This document shows, piece after piece, positions 56,071-64,000 of a DNA stretch of 64,000 nucleotides. Under the pieces are notes generated by a model. That model made no database searches. It was not told the DNA's origin and saw nothing but the letters and a program-made list of their open reading frames with translations. The first letter of the stretch is position 1. Each line of letters begins with the position of its first letter. This DNA is from Nonomuraea sp. PA05. Its GTDB lineage: Bacteria; Actinomycetota; Actinomycetes; Streptosporangiales; Streptosporangiaceae. The stretch covers positions 186,001 to 250,000 of the forward strand of contig NZ_VSEY01000015.1 in the NCBI RefSeq assembly GCF_008086045.1. Reading direction: 5' to 3'. The translations under genes and the position numbers were made by a program.

Positions 56071-57548
56071 TCTTCCATGCCTTCCATCACGGCCACGAGC
56101 TCATGGTCGGTCCAGCCACGCGGCACGTCCTTCACCACCCTGCCGTGGAACATCACCAGCACCCTGTCGCAGATGCGCAGGTCGTCCAGCTCGTCGGAGA
56201 CCACCACGGCCCCCGCCCCGCGCCCGACCGCGTCCTCGACGGCGCCGAGCAGGGCCTGCTTGGCCTTGACGTCCACGCCGGCGGTCGGGTTGATCACCAC
56301 CAGCACGGTCGGGTCGTCCACCAGCGCCCTGGCGAAGACGACCTTCTGCGCGTTGCCTCCGGACAGGTCACCGACCGGCTGGTCGGGGCCCTCCGTCTTG
56401 ATGTCCAGCGCCCCGATCAGCTGCTCGGCCCTGGCCCGGCGCCTGGCCGGGGAGACCATGCCGTAGCGGCCGAGCTTGCGGGCGATCGGGAACGTGGCGT
56501 TCTCCCCCACCGACAGCAGCGGGACGAACCCCTCGTGGTGGCGGTCTTCGGGCACGAACCCGAGCCCGGCCCGCATCGCGGCGGGCACGTCGCCGGGCCT
56601 GACCTGGGTGCCGTTCACCGTGACCGTGCCGGTGTCGGGCCTGCGCAGCCCGACCAGGGTCTCGGCGAGGCCGACCTTGCCGCTGCTCGCGGAGCCCGCC
56701 AGGCCGACGACCTCGCCTTCTCTGACGGAGATGTCGATGTCCGTGTAGCGGCCCGTCAGGCTGAGGCCCGCGCCCGCCAGCACCACCCGCTCACCGGGCG
56801 TGTGCTCGCGCGCCTCGTACGCCGCCGTCGCCTCCCCCGTCATCGCGGCCACCAGCTCGTCGTGCGGCAGGTCGGCGACCGGCCTGGTCGTGACGTGCCG
56901 GGCGTCGCGGAAGACGGTGACGCTCTGGCAGATCTCGTAGACCTCGTCGAGGTGGTGGGAGATGTACATCATCGTGACGCCCTGCTCGCGCAGCGAGCGC
57001 ATACGGGTGAACAGCCGCTCGATGGCCGGGCCGTCCAGCCGCGCCGTCGGCTCGTCGAGGATGATGAACCGCGCGCCGAACGACAGCGCGCGGGCGATCT
57101 CCACGAGCTGGCGCTGCTCCACGCTCAGGTCGCCGGCCAGCGCCTGCGCGTCCACGTCCACCTCGTAGGTGTCCAGCAGCTCGCGTGCCCTGCCCCGCAG
57201 TCTCCGCCAGTTGATGGTGGCGCGCTTGTCCGACTGGCGGTTGAGGAACAGGTTCTCGGCGACGGTGAGCGCCGGGATGATCGTGGACTTCTGGTAGACG
57301 CACGCCACGCGCTGCCGCCAGGCGTCCCGGTCGGCCAGGGCGGGCGCGGCCTCTCCCGAGAACCGCACCTCACCCTCGTCCGGACGCTGCAGCCCGGTCA
57401 GGATCGACACGAGCGTGGACTTGCCCGCGCCGTTCCTGCCCACCAGCGCGTGCGTCTCGCCCTCCGCGATCGCGATCTGCGCGCCGTTCAGCGCGGTCGT
57501 CGGACCGAAGCGCTTGACCACGTTCCTGGCTTCGACGTGAATGCTCAT
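56067..57548 (-). CDS. sugar ABC importer ATPase with two NBDs (RbsA-like)
   Basis: 493 aa CUT2 ATPase. The first domain has Walker A GRNGAGKST, signature LSVEQRQLVEIARAL and Walker B FIILDEPTARLDG. The second domain has a degenerate Walker A (GSASSGKVGLAET), signature LSGGNAQKVVFARAL and VLVVINPTAGVD, with the Walker B Glu replaced by Asn, as often seen in CUT2 second domains. Drives uptake with the permease and receptor. The gene begins right after the receptor stop. Confidence 0.92.
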   Translation of the reverse strand: MSIHVEARNVVKRFGPTTALNGAQIAIAEGETHALVGRNGAGKSTLVSILTGLQRPDEGEVRFSGEAAPALADRDAWRQRVACVYQKSTIIPALTVAENLFLNRQSDKRATINWRRLRGRARELLDTYEVDVDAQALAGDLSVEQRQLVEIARALSFGARFIILDEPTARLDGPAIERLFTRMRSLREQGVTMMYISHHLDEVYEICQSVTVFRDARHVTTRPVADLPHDELVAAMTGEATAAYEAREHTPGERVVLAGAGLSLTGRYTDIDISVREGEVVGLAGSASSGKVGLAETLVGLRRPDTGTVTVNGTQVRPGDVPAAMRAGLGFVPEDRHHEGFVPLLSVGENATFPIARKLGRYGMVSPARRRARAEQLIGALDIKTEGPDQPVGDLSGGNAQKVVFARALVDDPTVLVVINPTAGVDVKAKQALLGAVEDAVGRGAGAVVVSDELDDLRICDRVLVMFHGRVVKDVPRGWTDHELVAVMEGMEE

Positions 57549-58571
57549 CTACTTGACCTGGTTGCCCCAGAGGGCCTTGTCGTCCACGTTCTCCTTGGTC
57601 ACCAGCGGCGCCGGGAGCTGGTCCTCCAGGCCGTTCGGGAGCTGGATGATCGTGCTGTCGTGGTCGGTCGGGCCCGGCTTGAACGTCTTGCCCTCCGCCG
57701 CGGCCTTGGCGTAGAAGAGGGCGTACTTGGCGTACAGGTCGGCCGGCTGCGACACCGTCGCGTCGATGTCGCCCTTGCGGATCGCCTCGAACTCCTGCGG
57801 GATGCCGTCGTTGGAGATCACGAAGATGTGCTTGGGGTCGTCCGGCGCGACCAGCAGGCCCTTCTGCTTGAGCACCTGCAGCGTGGGCGCCAGGTGCACG
57901 CCGCCCGCGTGCAGATAGATGCCCTTGATGTCCGGGTTCTGCTCCAGGCGGGTCTGCAGCATGGACGCCGCCTTGCTGCCCTCCCACTCCGTCGGCTCAC
58001 TGAACACCGTGATGCCGGGGAACTTCGCCTTCATGCACTCCAGGAACGCCTCCGACCTGTCACGGCCGTTGATCGAGCTGAGCGCGCCCTGGAGCTGCAC
58101 CACCTTGCCCTTGCCGCCGAGCTTCTCGCCGAGGAACTCGCACGCCTTGGTGCCGTACGCGCGGTTGTCCGCACGTACGACCATGTAGACCTTGCCCTTG
58201 TCCGGACGGGTGTCCACGGTCACGACCGGGATCTTCTTGTTCTCCAGTTGCGTGAGCGTGTTGGCGATGGCGCCGGTGTCCTGCGGGGCCATGACGATGA
58301 CCTTGGCGCCCTGGCCGGTCAGCGCCTGCACGTTGTTGACCAGCTTGGCCACGTCGTTCTGCGAGTTCGTGGCGGGCATGAGGTCCACCTTGAGCTCGCC
58401 GGCCATCTGCGGGACGTACTTGATGTAGGAGTTCCAGAAGTCGGAGTCGGCGCGTGGGTGGTCGATGCCGACCTTCCCGCCGCCGCCTCCTCCTTCTGCC
58501 GTGGTGCCTGAGCCACACGCGGTCACGACCGCCAAGAGGGCCGCTGCCGCGACCGCCCGTCCGAACTTCAT
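57549..58571 (-). CDS. sugar ABC importer substrate-binding lipoprotein
   Basis: 340 aa. The lipoprotein signal ends in VTAC (Cys19; MKFGRAVAAAALLAVVTAC), then a Gly-rich linker. The body is a periplasmic-binding-protein type 1 fold (GIDHPRADSDFWNSYIKYVP; VIVMAPQDTGAIANTLTQLE; VISNDGIPQEFEAIRKGDID). It delivers a monosaccharide, likely L-fucose or a relative given the catabolic genes. The upstream 138 bp carry repeats from the SDR 3' end. Confidence 0.88.
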   Translation of the reverse strand: MKFGRAVAAAALLAVVTACGSGTTAEGGGGGGKVGIDHPRADSDFWNSYIKYVPQMAGELKVDLMPATNSQNDVAKLVNNVQALTGQGAKVIVMAPQDTGAIANTLTQLENKKIPVVTVDTRPDKGKVYMVVRADNRAYGTKACEFLGEKLGGKGKVVQLQGALSSINGRDRSEAFLECMKAKFPGITVFSEPTEWEGSKAASMLQTRLEQNPDIKGIYLHAGGVHLAPTLQVLKQKGLLVAPDDPKHIFVISNDGIPQEFEAIRKGDIDATVSQPADLYAKYALFYAKAAAEGKTFKPGPTDHDSTIIQLPNGLEDQLPAPLVTKENVDDKALWGNQVK

Positions 58572-58601
58572 GGGGGGTACCTTCCTTGAGTTGCCTGGCC
58601 C

Positions 58602-58750
58602 TCAGTTGGTGGGCCGGAGCCGCGGCCCTCGCAGGCCCAGGCCGTGGACCTTCACAAGCCTTCAGCCCGCGGACCTTCACAAGCCTTCGACCCGTGGACC
58701 TTCGCAGGCCTAGCTCGTGGGCCGGAGCCGTAGCCCTTGCATGCCACCGT
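58602..58750 (-). repeat. duplicated SDR 3' end plus three 25-bp tandem repeats
   Basis: The SDR gene ends ...GMQGLRLRPTS-stop (58710-58750). A decayed second copy of that tail, readable as GLRGPRLRPTN-stop, lies at 58602-58641. Between them are about three 25-bp units (58644, 58669, 58694) beginning GTGGACCTTC / GCGGACCTTC. Slippage or unequal recombination at the end of the gene produced this spacer. Confidence 0.75.
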
Positions 58751-59444
58751 CCACCGCGAGCGCGGTGCCGGTGGTCGAGGCGGAGTCGGGGCTCGCCAGG
58801 TAGGCGATCGCCGCCGCCACCTCTTCCGCGCTGACCAGGCGGCCCATCGGCTGCCTGGCGTTGAGCGCCGCCCGCTCCGCCTCCGGGTCGTCGGCCGCGT
58901 CCAGCAGCCTGCCCACCCACGGCGTGTCGGCGGTGCCCGGATTGACGCAGTTGACCCGGATGCCCTCGCGGATGTGGTCCGCCGCCATGGCCAGCGTCAG
59001 CGACAACACCGCACCCTTGGTCGCGCTGTACAGCGCCCGCTGCGGCAGCCCGGCGGTGGCCGCGATCGAGCAGGTATTCACGATCGCGGCGTGCTCCGAC
59101 CTCCTCAGGTACGGCAGCGCCGCGCGCGCCACCCGCACCATGCCGAGCACGTTGACGTCGAACACCCGGTGCCACTCGCTGTCCGGGTTGTCCTCGATGG
59201 TGCCCTGCGCGCCGATGCCCGCGTTGTTCACCAGCACGTCGATGCCGCCCAGCCGCTCGGCCGCCTCCGCCACCGCCGCGCGTACCTGCGCGTCGTCGGT
59301 GACGTCCGCCTTGATGCCGACGAACGGCTCGCCGGGCGGGTTCAGGTCCAGGCAGGCGACCGTCATGCCGCGCCCGGCCAGCGCCTGCGCCGCCGCCAGC
59401 CCGATGCCGGACCCGCCGCCCGTCACGACCGCTTTCAGACTCAC
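58710..59444 (-). CDS. SDR, probable 2-keto-3-deoxy-L-fuconate dehydrogenase
   Basis: 244 aa from the GTG giving MSLKAVVTGGGSGIGLA, six bases after GAAGGAG. An ATG 11 codons upstream (59477) overlaps the dehydratase stop and is the alternative. The SDR motifs are TGGGSGIG, NNAGIGAQG, the Ser in NTCSIAAT and YSATK. Its position between fuconate dehydratase and the ABC importer fits the NAD-dependent oxidation step of the non-phosphorylating L-fucose pathway. The substrate is inferred from context. Confidence 0.82.
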   Translation of the reverse strand: MSLKAVVTGGGSGIGLAAAQALAGRGMTVACLDLNPPGEPFVGIKADVTDDAQVRAAVAEAAERLGGIDVLVNNAGIGAQGTIEDNPDSEWHRVFDVNVLGMVRVARAALPYLRRSEHAAIVNTCSIAATAGLPQRALYSATKGAVLSLTLAMAADHIREGIRVNCVNPGTADTPWVGRLLDAADDPEAERAALNARQPMGRLVSAEEVAAAIAYLASPDSASTTGTALAVDGGMQGLRLRPTS

Positions 59445-59473
59445 GCCGCTCTCCTTCGCGCCTCGTCCTCCGC

Positions 59474-60967
59474 TCATGCTGTGCCGCCGTCCCTCCAGAC
59501 CTCGCCGCCGGGGAACGTGTGGGCGGCGATCGACTCCGCGTGCATCTGCGCGCTGAATCCCGGCAGGGACGGCGTCACGTACCGGCCGTCGCGGATCACC
59601 ACCGGGTCCACGAAGTGCTCGTGCAGGTGGTCGACGTACTCGATCACGCGGCCGTCCATGGTGCCGGTGACCGCCACGTAGTCGAACATCGACAGGTGCT
59701 GCACCAGCTCGCACAGCCCGACCCCGCCCGCGTGCGGGCACACCGGCACGCCGAACTTGGCCGCCAGCAGCAAGATCGCCAGATTCTCGTTGACGCCGCC
59801 GACGCGGGCGGAGTCGATCTGCACGTACGAGATGGCCTCGGCCTGCAGCAACTGCTTGAACACGATCCGGTTCTGCACGTGCTCCCCGGTCGCCACCGGG
59901 ACGGGGTCGATGCCCCTGGCGATGGCGGCGTGCCCGAGCACGTCGTCGGGGCTGGTCGGCTCCTCGACCCAGTGCGGCCTGAACTCGCGCAGCGCGTTGA
60001 CCCACTCGATGGCCGAGCCGACGTCCCAGCGCTGGTTCGCGTCGATCGCGATGGGGAAGTCGGGTCCGCACACCTCGCGCGCCACCCTGAACCGCCGCCT
60101 GTCGTCCTCCAGGTCGGCGCCGACCTTGAGCTTGATCTGGCCGAAGCCCTGCTCCAGCGCCTCCTTGCAGAGCCGCCGCAGCTTCTCGTCGTCGTACCCG
60201 AGCCAGCCGGGAGACGTGGTGTAGGCGGGATATCCCTCCTGGATCAGCCGCTCGATCCGCTCGCCCTTGCCCGCCTCCTGCCTCTTCAGGATCTCGAGGG
60301 CCTCGTCCTTGGTCAGCGCGTCGCTCAGGTACCGGAAGTCGATCAGCTCGACGATCTCCTCCGGCGACATCTCGGCCAGCAACCGCCACAGCGGCCTGCC
60401 CGCCCGCTTCGCCTTGAGGTCCCACAGCGCGTTGACCACGGCGGAGATCGCCATGTGCATGACGCCCTTCTCCGGGCCCAGCCAGCGCAGCTGCGAGTCG
60501 CCGACCATGTCGCGGTAGAGCGCGCCGAGGTCCTCGACGTCCTTGCCGATGACGTACGGCTCCAGGGCGCTGATGGCCGTGGTCTGGATGTCGTTGCCAC
60601 GGCCGATCGTGAACGCGAACCCATGCCCCTCGAAGCCGTCGTCCGTCTTGAGCACCACGTAGGCGGCGGAGTAGTCGGGGTCGGGGTTCATGGCGTCGGA
60701 GCCGTCGAGCTCACGCGAGGTGGGGAACCGCACGTCGTGCGTCTCCATCCGCACAATCCTGTACGCCCCGCCCGCGACCGCCCCGCCGCCGGCAGCAGCA
60801 GGATCGGCCGCAGCCACACCGGCCACGCCACCGGCAGCACCAGGATCAGCGGCGGCCACACCGGCCCCCGCACCGGCAGCAGCGGGATCGGCGGCGGCCA
60901 CGCTGGCCCCGCCAGCGGCCGTGGCAGTGCTCACTCCTGCCTTGCTGGGATCCATGGCGGCGGTCAT
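59474..60967 (-). CDS. L-fuconate dehydratase (enolase superfamily) with repeat N-terminal extension
   Basis: 497 aa. Residues ~68-497 are an L-fuconate dehydratase: YRIVRMETHDVRFPTSRELD, SAAYVVLKTDDGFEGHGFAF, the lysine motif IKLKVGADLEDD, metal-binding Asp/Glu in IAIDANQRWD and HWVEEPTSPDD, GEHVQNR, and His in CPHAGGVGLCELVQHLS. It removes water from L-fuconate to give 2-keto-3-deoxy-L-fuconate. The first ~65 residues are an Ala/Gly-rich extension built of repeats (GVAAADPAAAGG, GVAAADPGAAGG) not expected in the family. The 5' end overlaps the FAH gene stop. Confidence 0.88.
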   Translation of the reverse strand: MTAAMDPSKAGVSTATAAGGASVAAADPAAAGAGAGVAAADPGAAGGVAGVAAADPAAAGGGAVAGGAYRIVRMETHDVRFPTSRELDGSDAMNPDPDYSAAYVVLKTDDGFEGHGFAFTIGRGNDIQTTAISALEPYVIGKDVEDLGALYRDMVGDSQLRWLGPEKGVMHMAISAVVNALWDLKAKRAGRPLWRLLAEMSPEEIVELIDFRYLSDALTKDEALEILKRQEAGKGERIERLIQEGYPAYTTSPGWLGYDDEKLRRLCKEALEQGFGQIKLKVGADLEDDRRRFRVAREVCGPDFPIAIDANQRWDVGSAIEWVNALREFRPHWVEEPTSPDDVLGHAAIARGIDPVPVATGEHVQNRIVFKQLLQAEAISYVQIDSARVGGVNENLAILLLAAKFGVPVCPHAGGVGLCELVQHLSMFDYVAVTGTMDGRVIEYVDHLHEHFVDPVVIRDGRYVTPSLPGFSAQMHAESIAAHTFPGGEVWRDGGTA

Positions 60968-61809
60968 GCCTGCCCCACCGTCTGCCGCTGCCGCCCGAGC
61001 CCCTCGATCTCGAGCTCCATCACATCCCCGGCCCGCAGGTACGGCTGCCCGGACATCCCCATGGCCACCCCGGCCGGCGTCCCGGTGTTGATCACGTCGC
61101 CCGGCTCCAGCACCATGAACTGGCTCAGATACCGCACGACCTCGGCCACATCGAAGATCATGTTCTTGGAGTCGCCGTCCTGCCGCAGCTCCCCGTTCAC
61201 CCAGAGCCGCATCGCCAGGTTCTGCGGGTCGCCCACCTCATCGGCCGTCACCAGCCACGGGCCCAGCGGGTTGAACGTCTCACACGACTTCCCCTTGTCC
61301 CACTGGCCGCCCCGCTCCAGCTGGAACTCGCGCTCGGAGACATCGTTGGAGATCGCGTACCCGGCGATCACCCCCAGCGCCTCCTCCCGGCTGCCGAGGT
61401 AACGAGCCTGCTGCCCGATGACGACGGCCAGCTCCACCTCCCAGTCGGTCTTCACGCTGTTCCGGGGCACGAGCACCTCGTCGTACGGACCGACCATGGT
61501 GTTGCTGGCCTTCATGAACACGACAGGCTCGGCCGGCACCGCAGCGCCTGATTCTGCGGCGTGATCGCTGAAGTTCAGCCCGATGCAGACGATCTTCCCT
61601 GGCCGCGCGATCGGCGCCCCGACCCGTACCCCCTCGCTCTCGACGACGGGCAGATCACCACGCTGGAGCGCCTCGCGGACACGCGCCACTCCCCCGGAAG
61701 CGAGGAAAGCACCGTCGATCTCGGGCTCTCCGATGTCACGCAGGTTACCGGCGTCGTCCATGACCACCGGCCGCTCCTGACCGACGGGTCCTACTCGCAG
61801 CAGCTTCAC
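60964..61809 (-). CDS. fumarylacetoacetate hydrolase family protein, probable 2,4-diketo-3-deoxy-L-fuconate hydrolase
   Basis: 281 aa, GTG start (MKLLRVGPVGQERPVVMDDA). It is an FAH-fold enzyme: IVCIGLNFSDHAAESG, metal-binding Glu residues in KTDWEVELAVVIGQ, GYAISNDVSEREFQ and MVLEPGDVINTGTPAGVAMG. In the non-phosphorylating L-fucose route this family splits the diketo acid to pyruvate and lactate. It is the first gene of the operon; its stop overlaps the dehydratase start (ATGA). GntR-type sites lie directly upstream. Confidence 0.85.
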   Translation of the reverse strand: MKLLRVGPVGQERPVVMDDAGNLRDIGEPEIDGAFLASGGVARVREALQRGDLPVVESEGVRVGAPIARPGKIVCIGLNFSDHAAESGAAVPAEPVVFMKASNTMVGPYDEVLVPRNSVKTDWEVELAVVIGQQARYLGSREEALGVIAGYAISNDVSEREFQLERGGQWDKGKSCETFNPLGPWLVTADEVGDPQNLAMRLWVNGELRQDGDSKNMIFDVAEVVRYLSQFMVLEPGDVINTGTPAGVAMGMSGQPYLRAGDVMELEIEGLGRQRQTVGQA

Positions 61810-61828
61810 ACCGCATCCTTCTTATTCG

Positions 61829-61841
61829 ATACATCGGATGT
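61829..61841. promoter_or_regulatory. GntR-type operator next to FAH start
   Basis: ATACATCGGATGT contains the palindrome ACATC-G-GATGT (61831-61841). Its core is the exact complement of that at the gntR start (48155-48173), with 13 matching bases in all (ACATCGGATGTCT). It is 20 bp before the first gene of the sugar operon. Confidence 0.75.
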
Positions 61842-61896
61842 CTCGTCTCATGATGCTGGTGCTGGGGGTAGGAGCGTGTCAAGGCCCACAAGACGG

Positions 61897-62019
61897 ATAC
61901 ATCGGATCCGCGACCCGGCATACACCCCTAGATCGCCCTTATTCGCCTGTGAACACACTTAACCCGCTCACCCACCCCCTCCGCAAAGCCGAATTTTCGT
62001 CCCCTCATACATCGGATCA
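61897..62019. promoter_or_regulatory. two further GntR-like half-palindromic sites
   Basis: ATACATCGGATCC (61897-61909) and ATACATCGGATCA (62007-62019) repeat the first 11 bases of the operator at 61829, 68 and 178 bp further upstream. The right arm is degenerate. Multiple sites suggest cooperative repression or an upstream promoter for the operon. Confidence 0.6.
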
Positions 62020-62559
62020 CAAACCCTCCAGCTGACCCCTCCCATCACCCAGCGGCCCGGACACCGCACCGGCGTCACCAGCCGGGCGGTGAAGCGCCAG
62101 AAACCCGAGGCGTCACCTCCTGACACGCATCACCCTGAGGCGCCCGCTCGCGCCACCCAAAACACGAGACCTGCGAGCCGCACCCCGCAACACGACTCTT
62201 GGCGCGACCCACCACACGAGATGCCCGCCCGCGACACCCATGCCTGACGCCCGACCTGACGCCTGGCACCCGACACACGGCGCCACACGGCGACGCGGCA
62301 CCTACACGAAGCGCCGACCCCAGCCCTGACCACCAAATAGGGACGATCCGACATAAGCCGACGCGACAGTGGTAGGTGAGACGGCGGCAGCACAGGACGA
62401 CGACGCCAGCAACGCAACAGCAGCAAGACCAGCCCCAGCCCCAGCCCCAGCCCCAGCCCCAGCGAGAGGATCCCGGTCATTCAAACTCGACGGCAAGCCA
62501 AAGAGACGACGAATCAGGAACGATGCACACCCATCCTTGACGCCCGTACAGCTCCGTAA
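62020..62559. other. non-coding stretch between sugar operon and P450
   Basis: I see no gene in these 540 bases. Short open frames exist on both strands but lack ribosome sites, domain similarity or consistent third-position bias. The composition (runs of CACCCG, GACACG, CGACACC) is unusual and repetitive, and the stretch includes a hexanucleotide repeat (62431-62463). It may be decayed sequence. Confidence 0.5.
62431..62463. repeat. hexanucleotide simple-sequence repeat (AGCCCC)5
   Basis: Five perfect AGCCCC units plus AGC lie about 100 bp upstream of the P450 operator. Such tracts are prone to slippage. Confidence 0.85.
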
Positions 62560-62573
62560 TAGAACACGTTTCA
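62560..62573. promoter_or_regulatory. KstR-type operator before the P450 gene
   Basis: TAGAACACGTTTCA matches every fixed base of TNNAACNNGTTNNA. It lies 39 bp before the preferred P450 start, a typical repressor position. Confidence 0.8.
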
Positions 62574-62612
62574 GATACGCATAACCAAGCGCTTGATCAA
62601 GAGGTGACCCGC

Positions 62613-63797
62613 GTGCACATCGACCTCGTCGACAGGGACATTTACGCGAACGCAGGACCACCCCACGACCAGCTCGCCTGGCTACGCACGAACTCCCCCG
62701 TCCACTGGCACGAGGGCGAGCCCGGATTCTGGGCCGTGACCCGCTACGAAGACGTCGTGCACGTGTCGCGGCACTCTGACCTCTTCTCCTCCCACCGTAA
62801 ACTCGCGCTTTTCGACGATCTGCCCGAGGACCAGATCGCACTCCAGCGCCTCATGATGCTCAACCAGGACCCCCCGGAGCACACGAGACGGCGCTCCCTG
62901 GTCAACCGCGGCTTCACCCCGCGCACGATCGGAGCACTCGAACAGCACATCCGCGACATCTGCGACGACCTCCTCGACAAACTGACCGGCGAGATCGACT
63001 TCGTCACCGAGGTCGCCGCGCCTCTGCCGCTCTACGTGATCTGCGAACTGCTCGGCGCCCCGGCAGCCGATCGGGACAAGCTGTTCAACTGGTCCAACCG
63101 GATGATCGGCTCCCAGGATCCCGACTACGCCGCCAGCCCCGAGGAGGGCTCCGGCGCCGCCATGGAGGTCTACACCTACGCCAACCAGCTCGCCGCCCAG
63201 CGTAAGGCGAACCCCAAGAACGACATCGTCACCAAGCTCCTCCAACCGGACGAGAACGGCGAAACCCTCGGCGAAGACGAATTCGACCTCTTCGTCCTCC
63301 TCCTGGTCGTCGCCGGCAACGAGACCACCCGCAACGCGGCCTCCGGCGGCATGCTCGCGCTCTTCGAGCACCCCGACCAGTGGGCGCGCCTCGTCGCCGA
63401 CCCGACCCTGGCCAAGACCGCCGCGGACGAGATCGTCCGCTGGGTCTCCCCCGTCAACCTCTTCCGGCGCACCTCCACCACCGACCAGGTACTGGGCGGG
63501 CAGGAGATCAAGGAGAACGACAAGGTCGTGGTCTTCTACTCCTCCGCGAACCGCGACACCTCCGTCTTCCCGAACGCCGGCACCTTCGACATCACCCGCG
63601 ATCCGAACCCCCACATCGGCTTCGGCGGCGGCGGAGCGCACTTCTGCCTCGGCAACCACCTCGCCAAGCTGGAACTGCGCGTCCTCTTCGAGCAACTGGC
63701 CCGCCGTCACCCGCGCCTGCGCCAGACGGGCGAGGCTCGGCGACTGCGGTCCAACTTCATCAACGGCATCAAGGAACTGCCGGCGACCATCGGTTGA
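62613..63797 (+). CDS. cytochrome P450, CYP125/124/142-like sterol oxidase
   Basis: 394 aa from the GTG giving MHIDLVDRDIYANAGPP, five bases after the near-ideal ribosome site AAGAGGTGA. A GTG at 62604 lies inside that site. The I-helix is VVAGNETTRNA, the ExxR motif ADEIVRWV, and the haem loop is GFGGGGAHFCLGNHLAKLEL with the axial Cys. The end (RLRSNFINGIKELPATIG) is characteristic of the mycobacterial sterol C26/27-hydroxylase group. With a KstR box before it, a role in starting side-chain oxidation is likely. The exact CYP family is not resolved. Confidence 0.88.
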   Translation: MHIDLVDRDIYANAGPPHDQLAWLRTNSPVHWHEGEPGFWAVTRYEDVVHVSRHSDLFSSHRKLALFDDLPEDQIALQRLMMLNQDPPEHTRRRSLVNRGFTPRTIGALEQHIRDICDDLLDKLTGEIDFVTEVAAPLPLYVICELLGAPAADRDKLFNWSNRMIGSQDPDYAASPEEGSGAAMEVYTYANQLAAQRKANPKNDIVTKLLQPDENGETLGEDEFDLFVLLLVVAGNETTRNAASGGMLALFEHPDQWARLVADPTLAKTAADEIVRWVSPVNLFRRTSTTDQVLGGQEIKENDKVVVFYSSANRDTSVFPNAGTFDITRDPNPHIGFGGGGAHFCLGNHLAKLELRVLFEQLARRHPRLRQTGEARRLRSNFINGIKELPATIG

Positions 63798-64000
63798 CCG
63801 GCCACCTCAGCGCCGAGGCGGCAAGAGCACGACACGAGCACGACCTTCAGCGCCGAGGCCAAGGCCGCTGCCAGCCGTAGTCGGGGGTGCCACCTCGGGG
63901 TGACCGGTGCCAGCAGGGGGTGACCGGTGCCCTCGTCAGCTCAAGCGGCGGGAGCCACCGCAGGTGCCAATGCCGGTGTTGGTGCGAGTATCGGGTGCCA

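Noticed and set aside
62369..62584. Small + strand gene (71 aa) before the P450
   Set aside because: It is largely an Ala-Pro translation of the AGCCCC simple repeat, has no SD, and ends beyond the KstR box.
63798..64000. Gene start after the P450
   Set aside because: Only short direct repeats (CAGCGCCGAGG twice, GGGTGACCGGTGCC twice) are visible; no supported reading frame begins before the window ends.

Overview
The window is high-GC DNA with strong G/C bias at third codon positions, many GTG and TTG starts and short ATGA/GTGA gene overlaps. Together with a GlgE glucan cluster, KstR-type steroid control and several ECF sigma factors this points to an actinomycete. A Streptosporangiales (Nonomuraea-like) source would fit, but that is inference from content and I cannot name the species.

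Layout. (1) 0-6 kb: the end of an ABC exporter gene, a secreted Amidase_2 protein, a convergent RpiR/SIS regulator, and alpha-glucan phosphorylase glgP. (2) 6-14 kb: glgE, treS, mak (pep2) and glgB on the + strand, the complete trehalose/maltose-1-phosphate to glycogen route, with glgP diverging from glgE. (3) 14-19 kb: three secreted subtilases in tandem, two of them followed by hairpin terminators, then a GC-rich repeat block. (4) 19.5-30 kb: mixed accessory genes, namely an XRE/DUF5919 regulator with two divergent small genes, an SMR pair diverging from a MarR gene, a NarL-type two-component pair, a DUF2306 protein, an MDR oxidoreductase, a DUF234 ATPase, an SppA-type S49 peptidase and a flavin reductase. 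(5) 29.8-33.2 kb: an OpuC/ProU-type quaternary-amine ABC importer. (6) 33.4-36.1 kb: an unusual membrane-anchored sigma-like protein and a SigJ-like ECF factor. (7) 36.2-47 kb: a steroid side-chain degradation region (ltp2, chsH1, chsH2, chsE2, chsE1, fadD17-like; divergent kstR; fadA5), interrupted by an arsR-SRPBCC-DHFR-like operon and an ECF sigma gene. (8) 47-54 kb: an MBL-fold protein, an FCD-GntR regulator, an SDR/XRE divergent pair, a LigD-type 3'-phosphoesterase with a degenerate ligase half, an ISL3-family insertion sequence with perfect 22-bp ends, and an ATPase pseudogene. (9) 54-61.8 kb: an operon with uptake and catabolic genes for L-fucose or a related sugar. (10) 62.6-63.8 kb: a CYP125/124/142-like cytochrome P450.

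Two regulatory networks can be read from the DNA. KstR-type boxes lie before the fadD17/ltp2 operon, before fadA5 and before the P450, tying three separated loci to the local kstR gene. Separately, an ACATCSGATGT palindrome lies over the translation start region of the FCD-GntR gene at 48.2 kb. The same core occurs once in full and twice as near matches upstream of the sugar operon 13 kb away, so that regulator probably controls it.

Other notable items are: a 32-bp tandem repeat that turns the permease/aldo-keto reductase junction into a chain of 10-codon ORFs joined by TGATG; a hairpin and mini-ORF over the treS start codon; a duplicated 3' end of an SDR gene; and repeat-coded, low-complexity protein segments in GlgE, FucD and the DHFR-like protein. 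No rRNA, tRNA or CRISPR array was seen. The last 200 bases carry no gene I can support.
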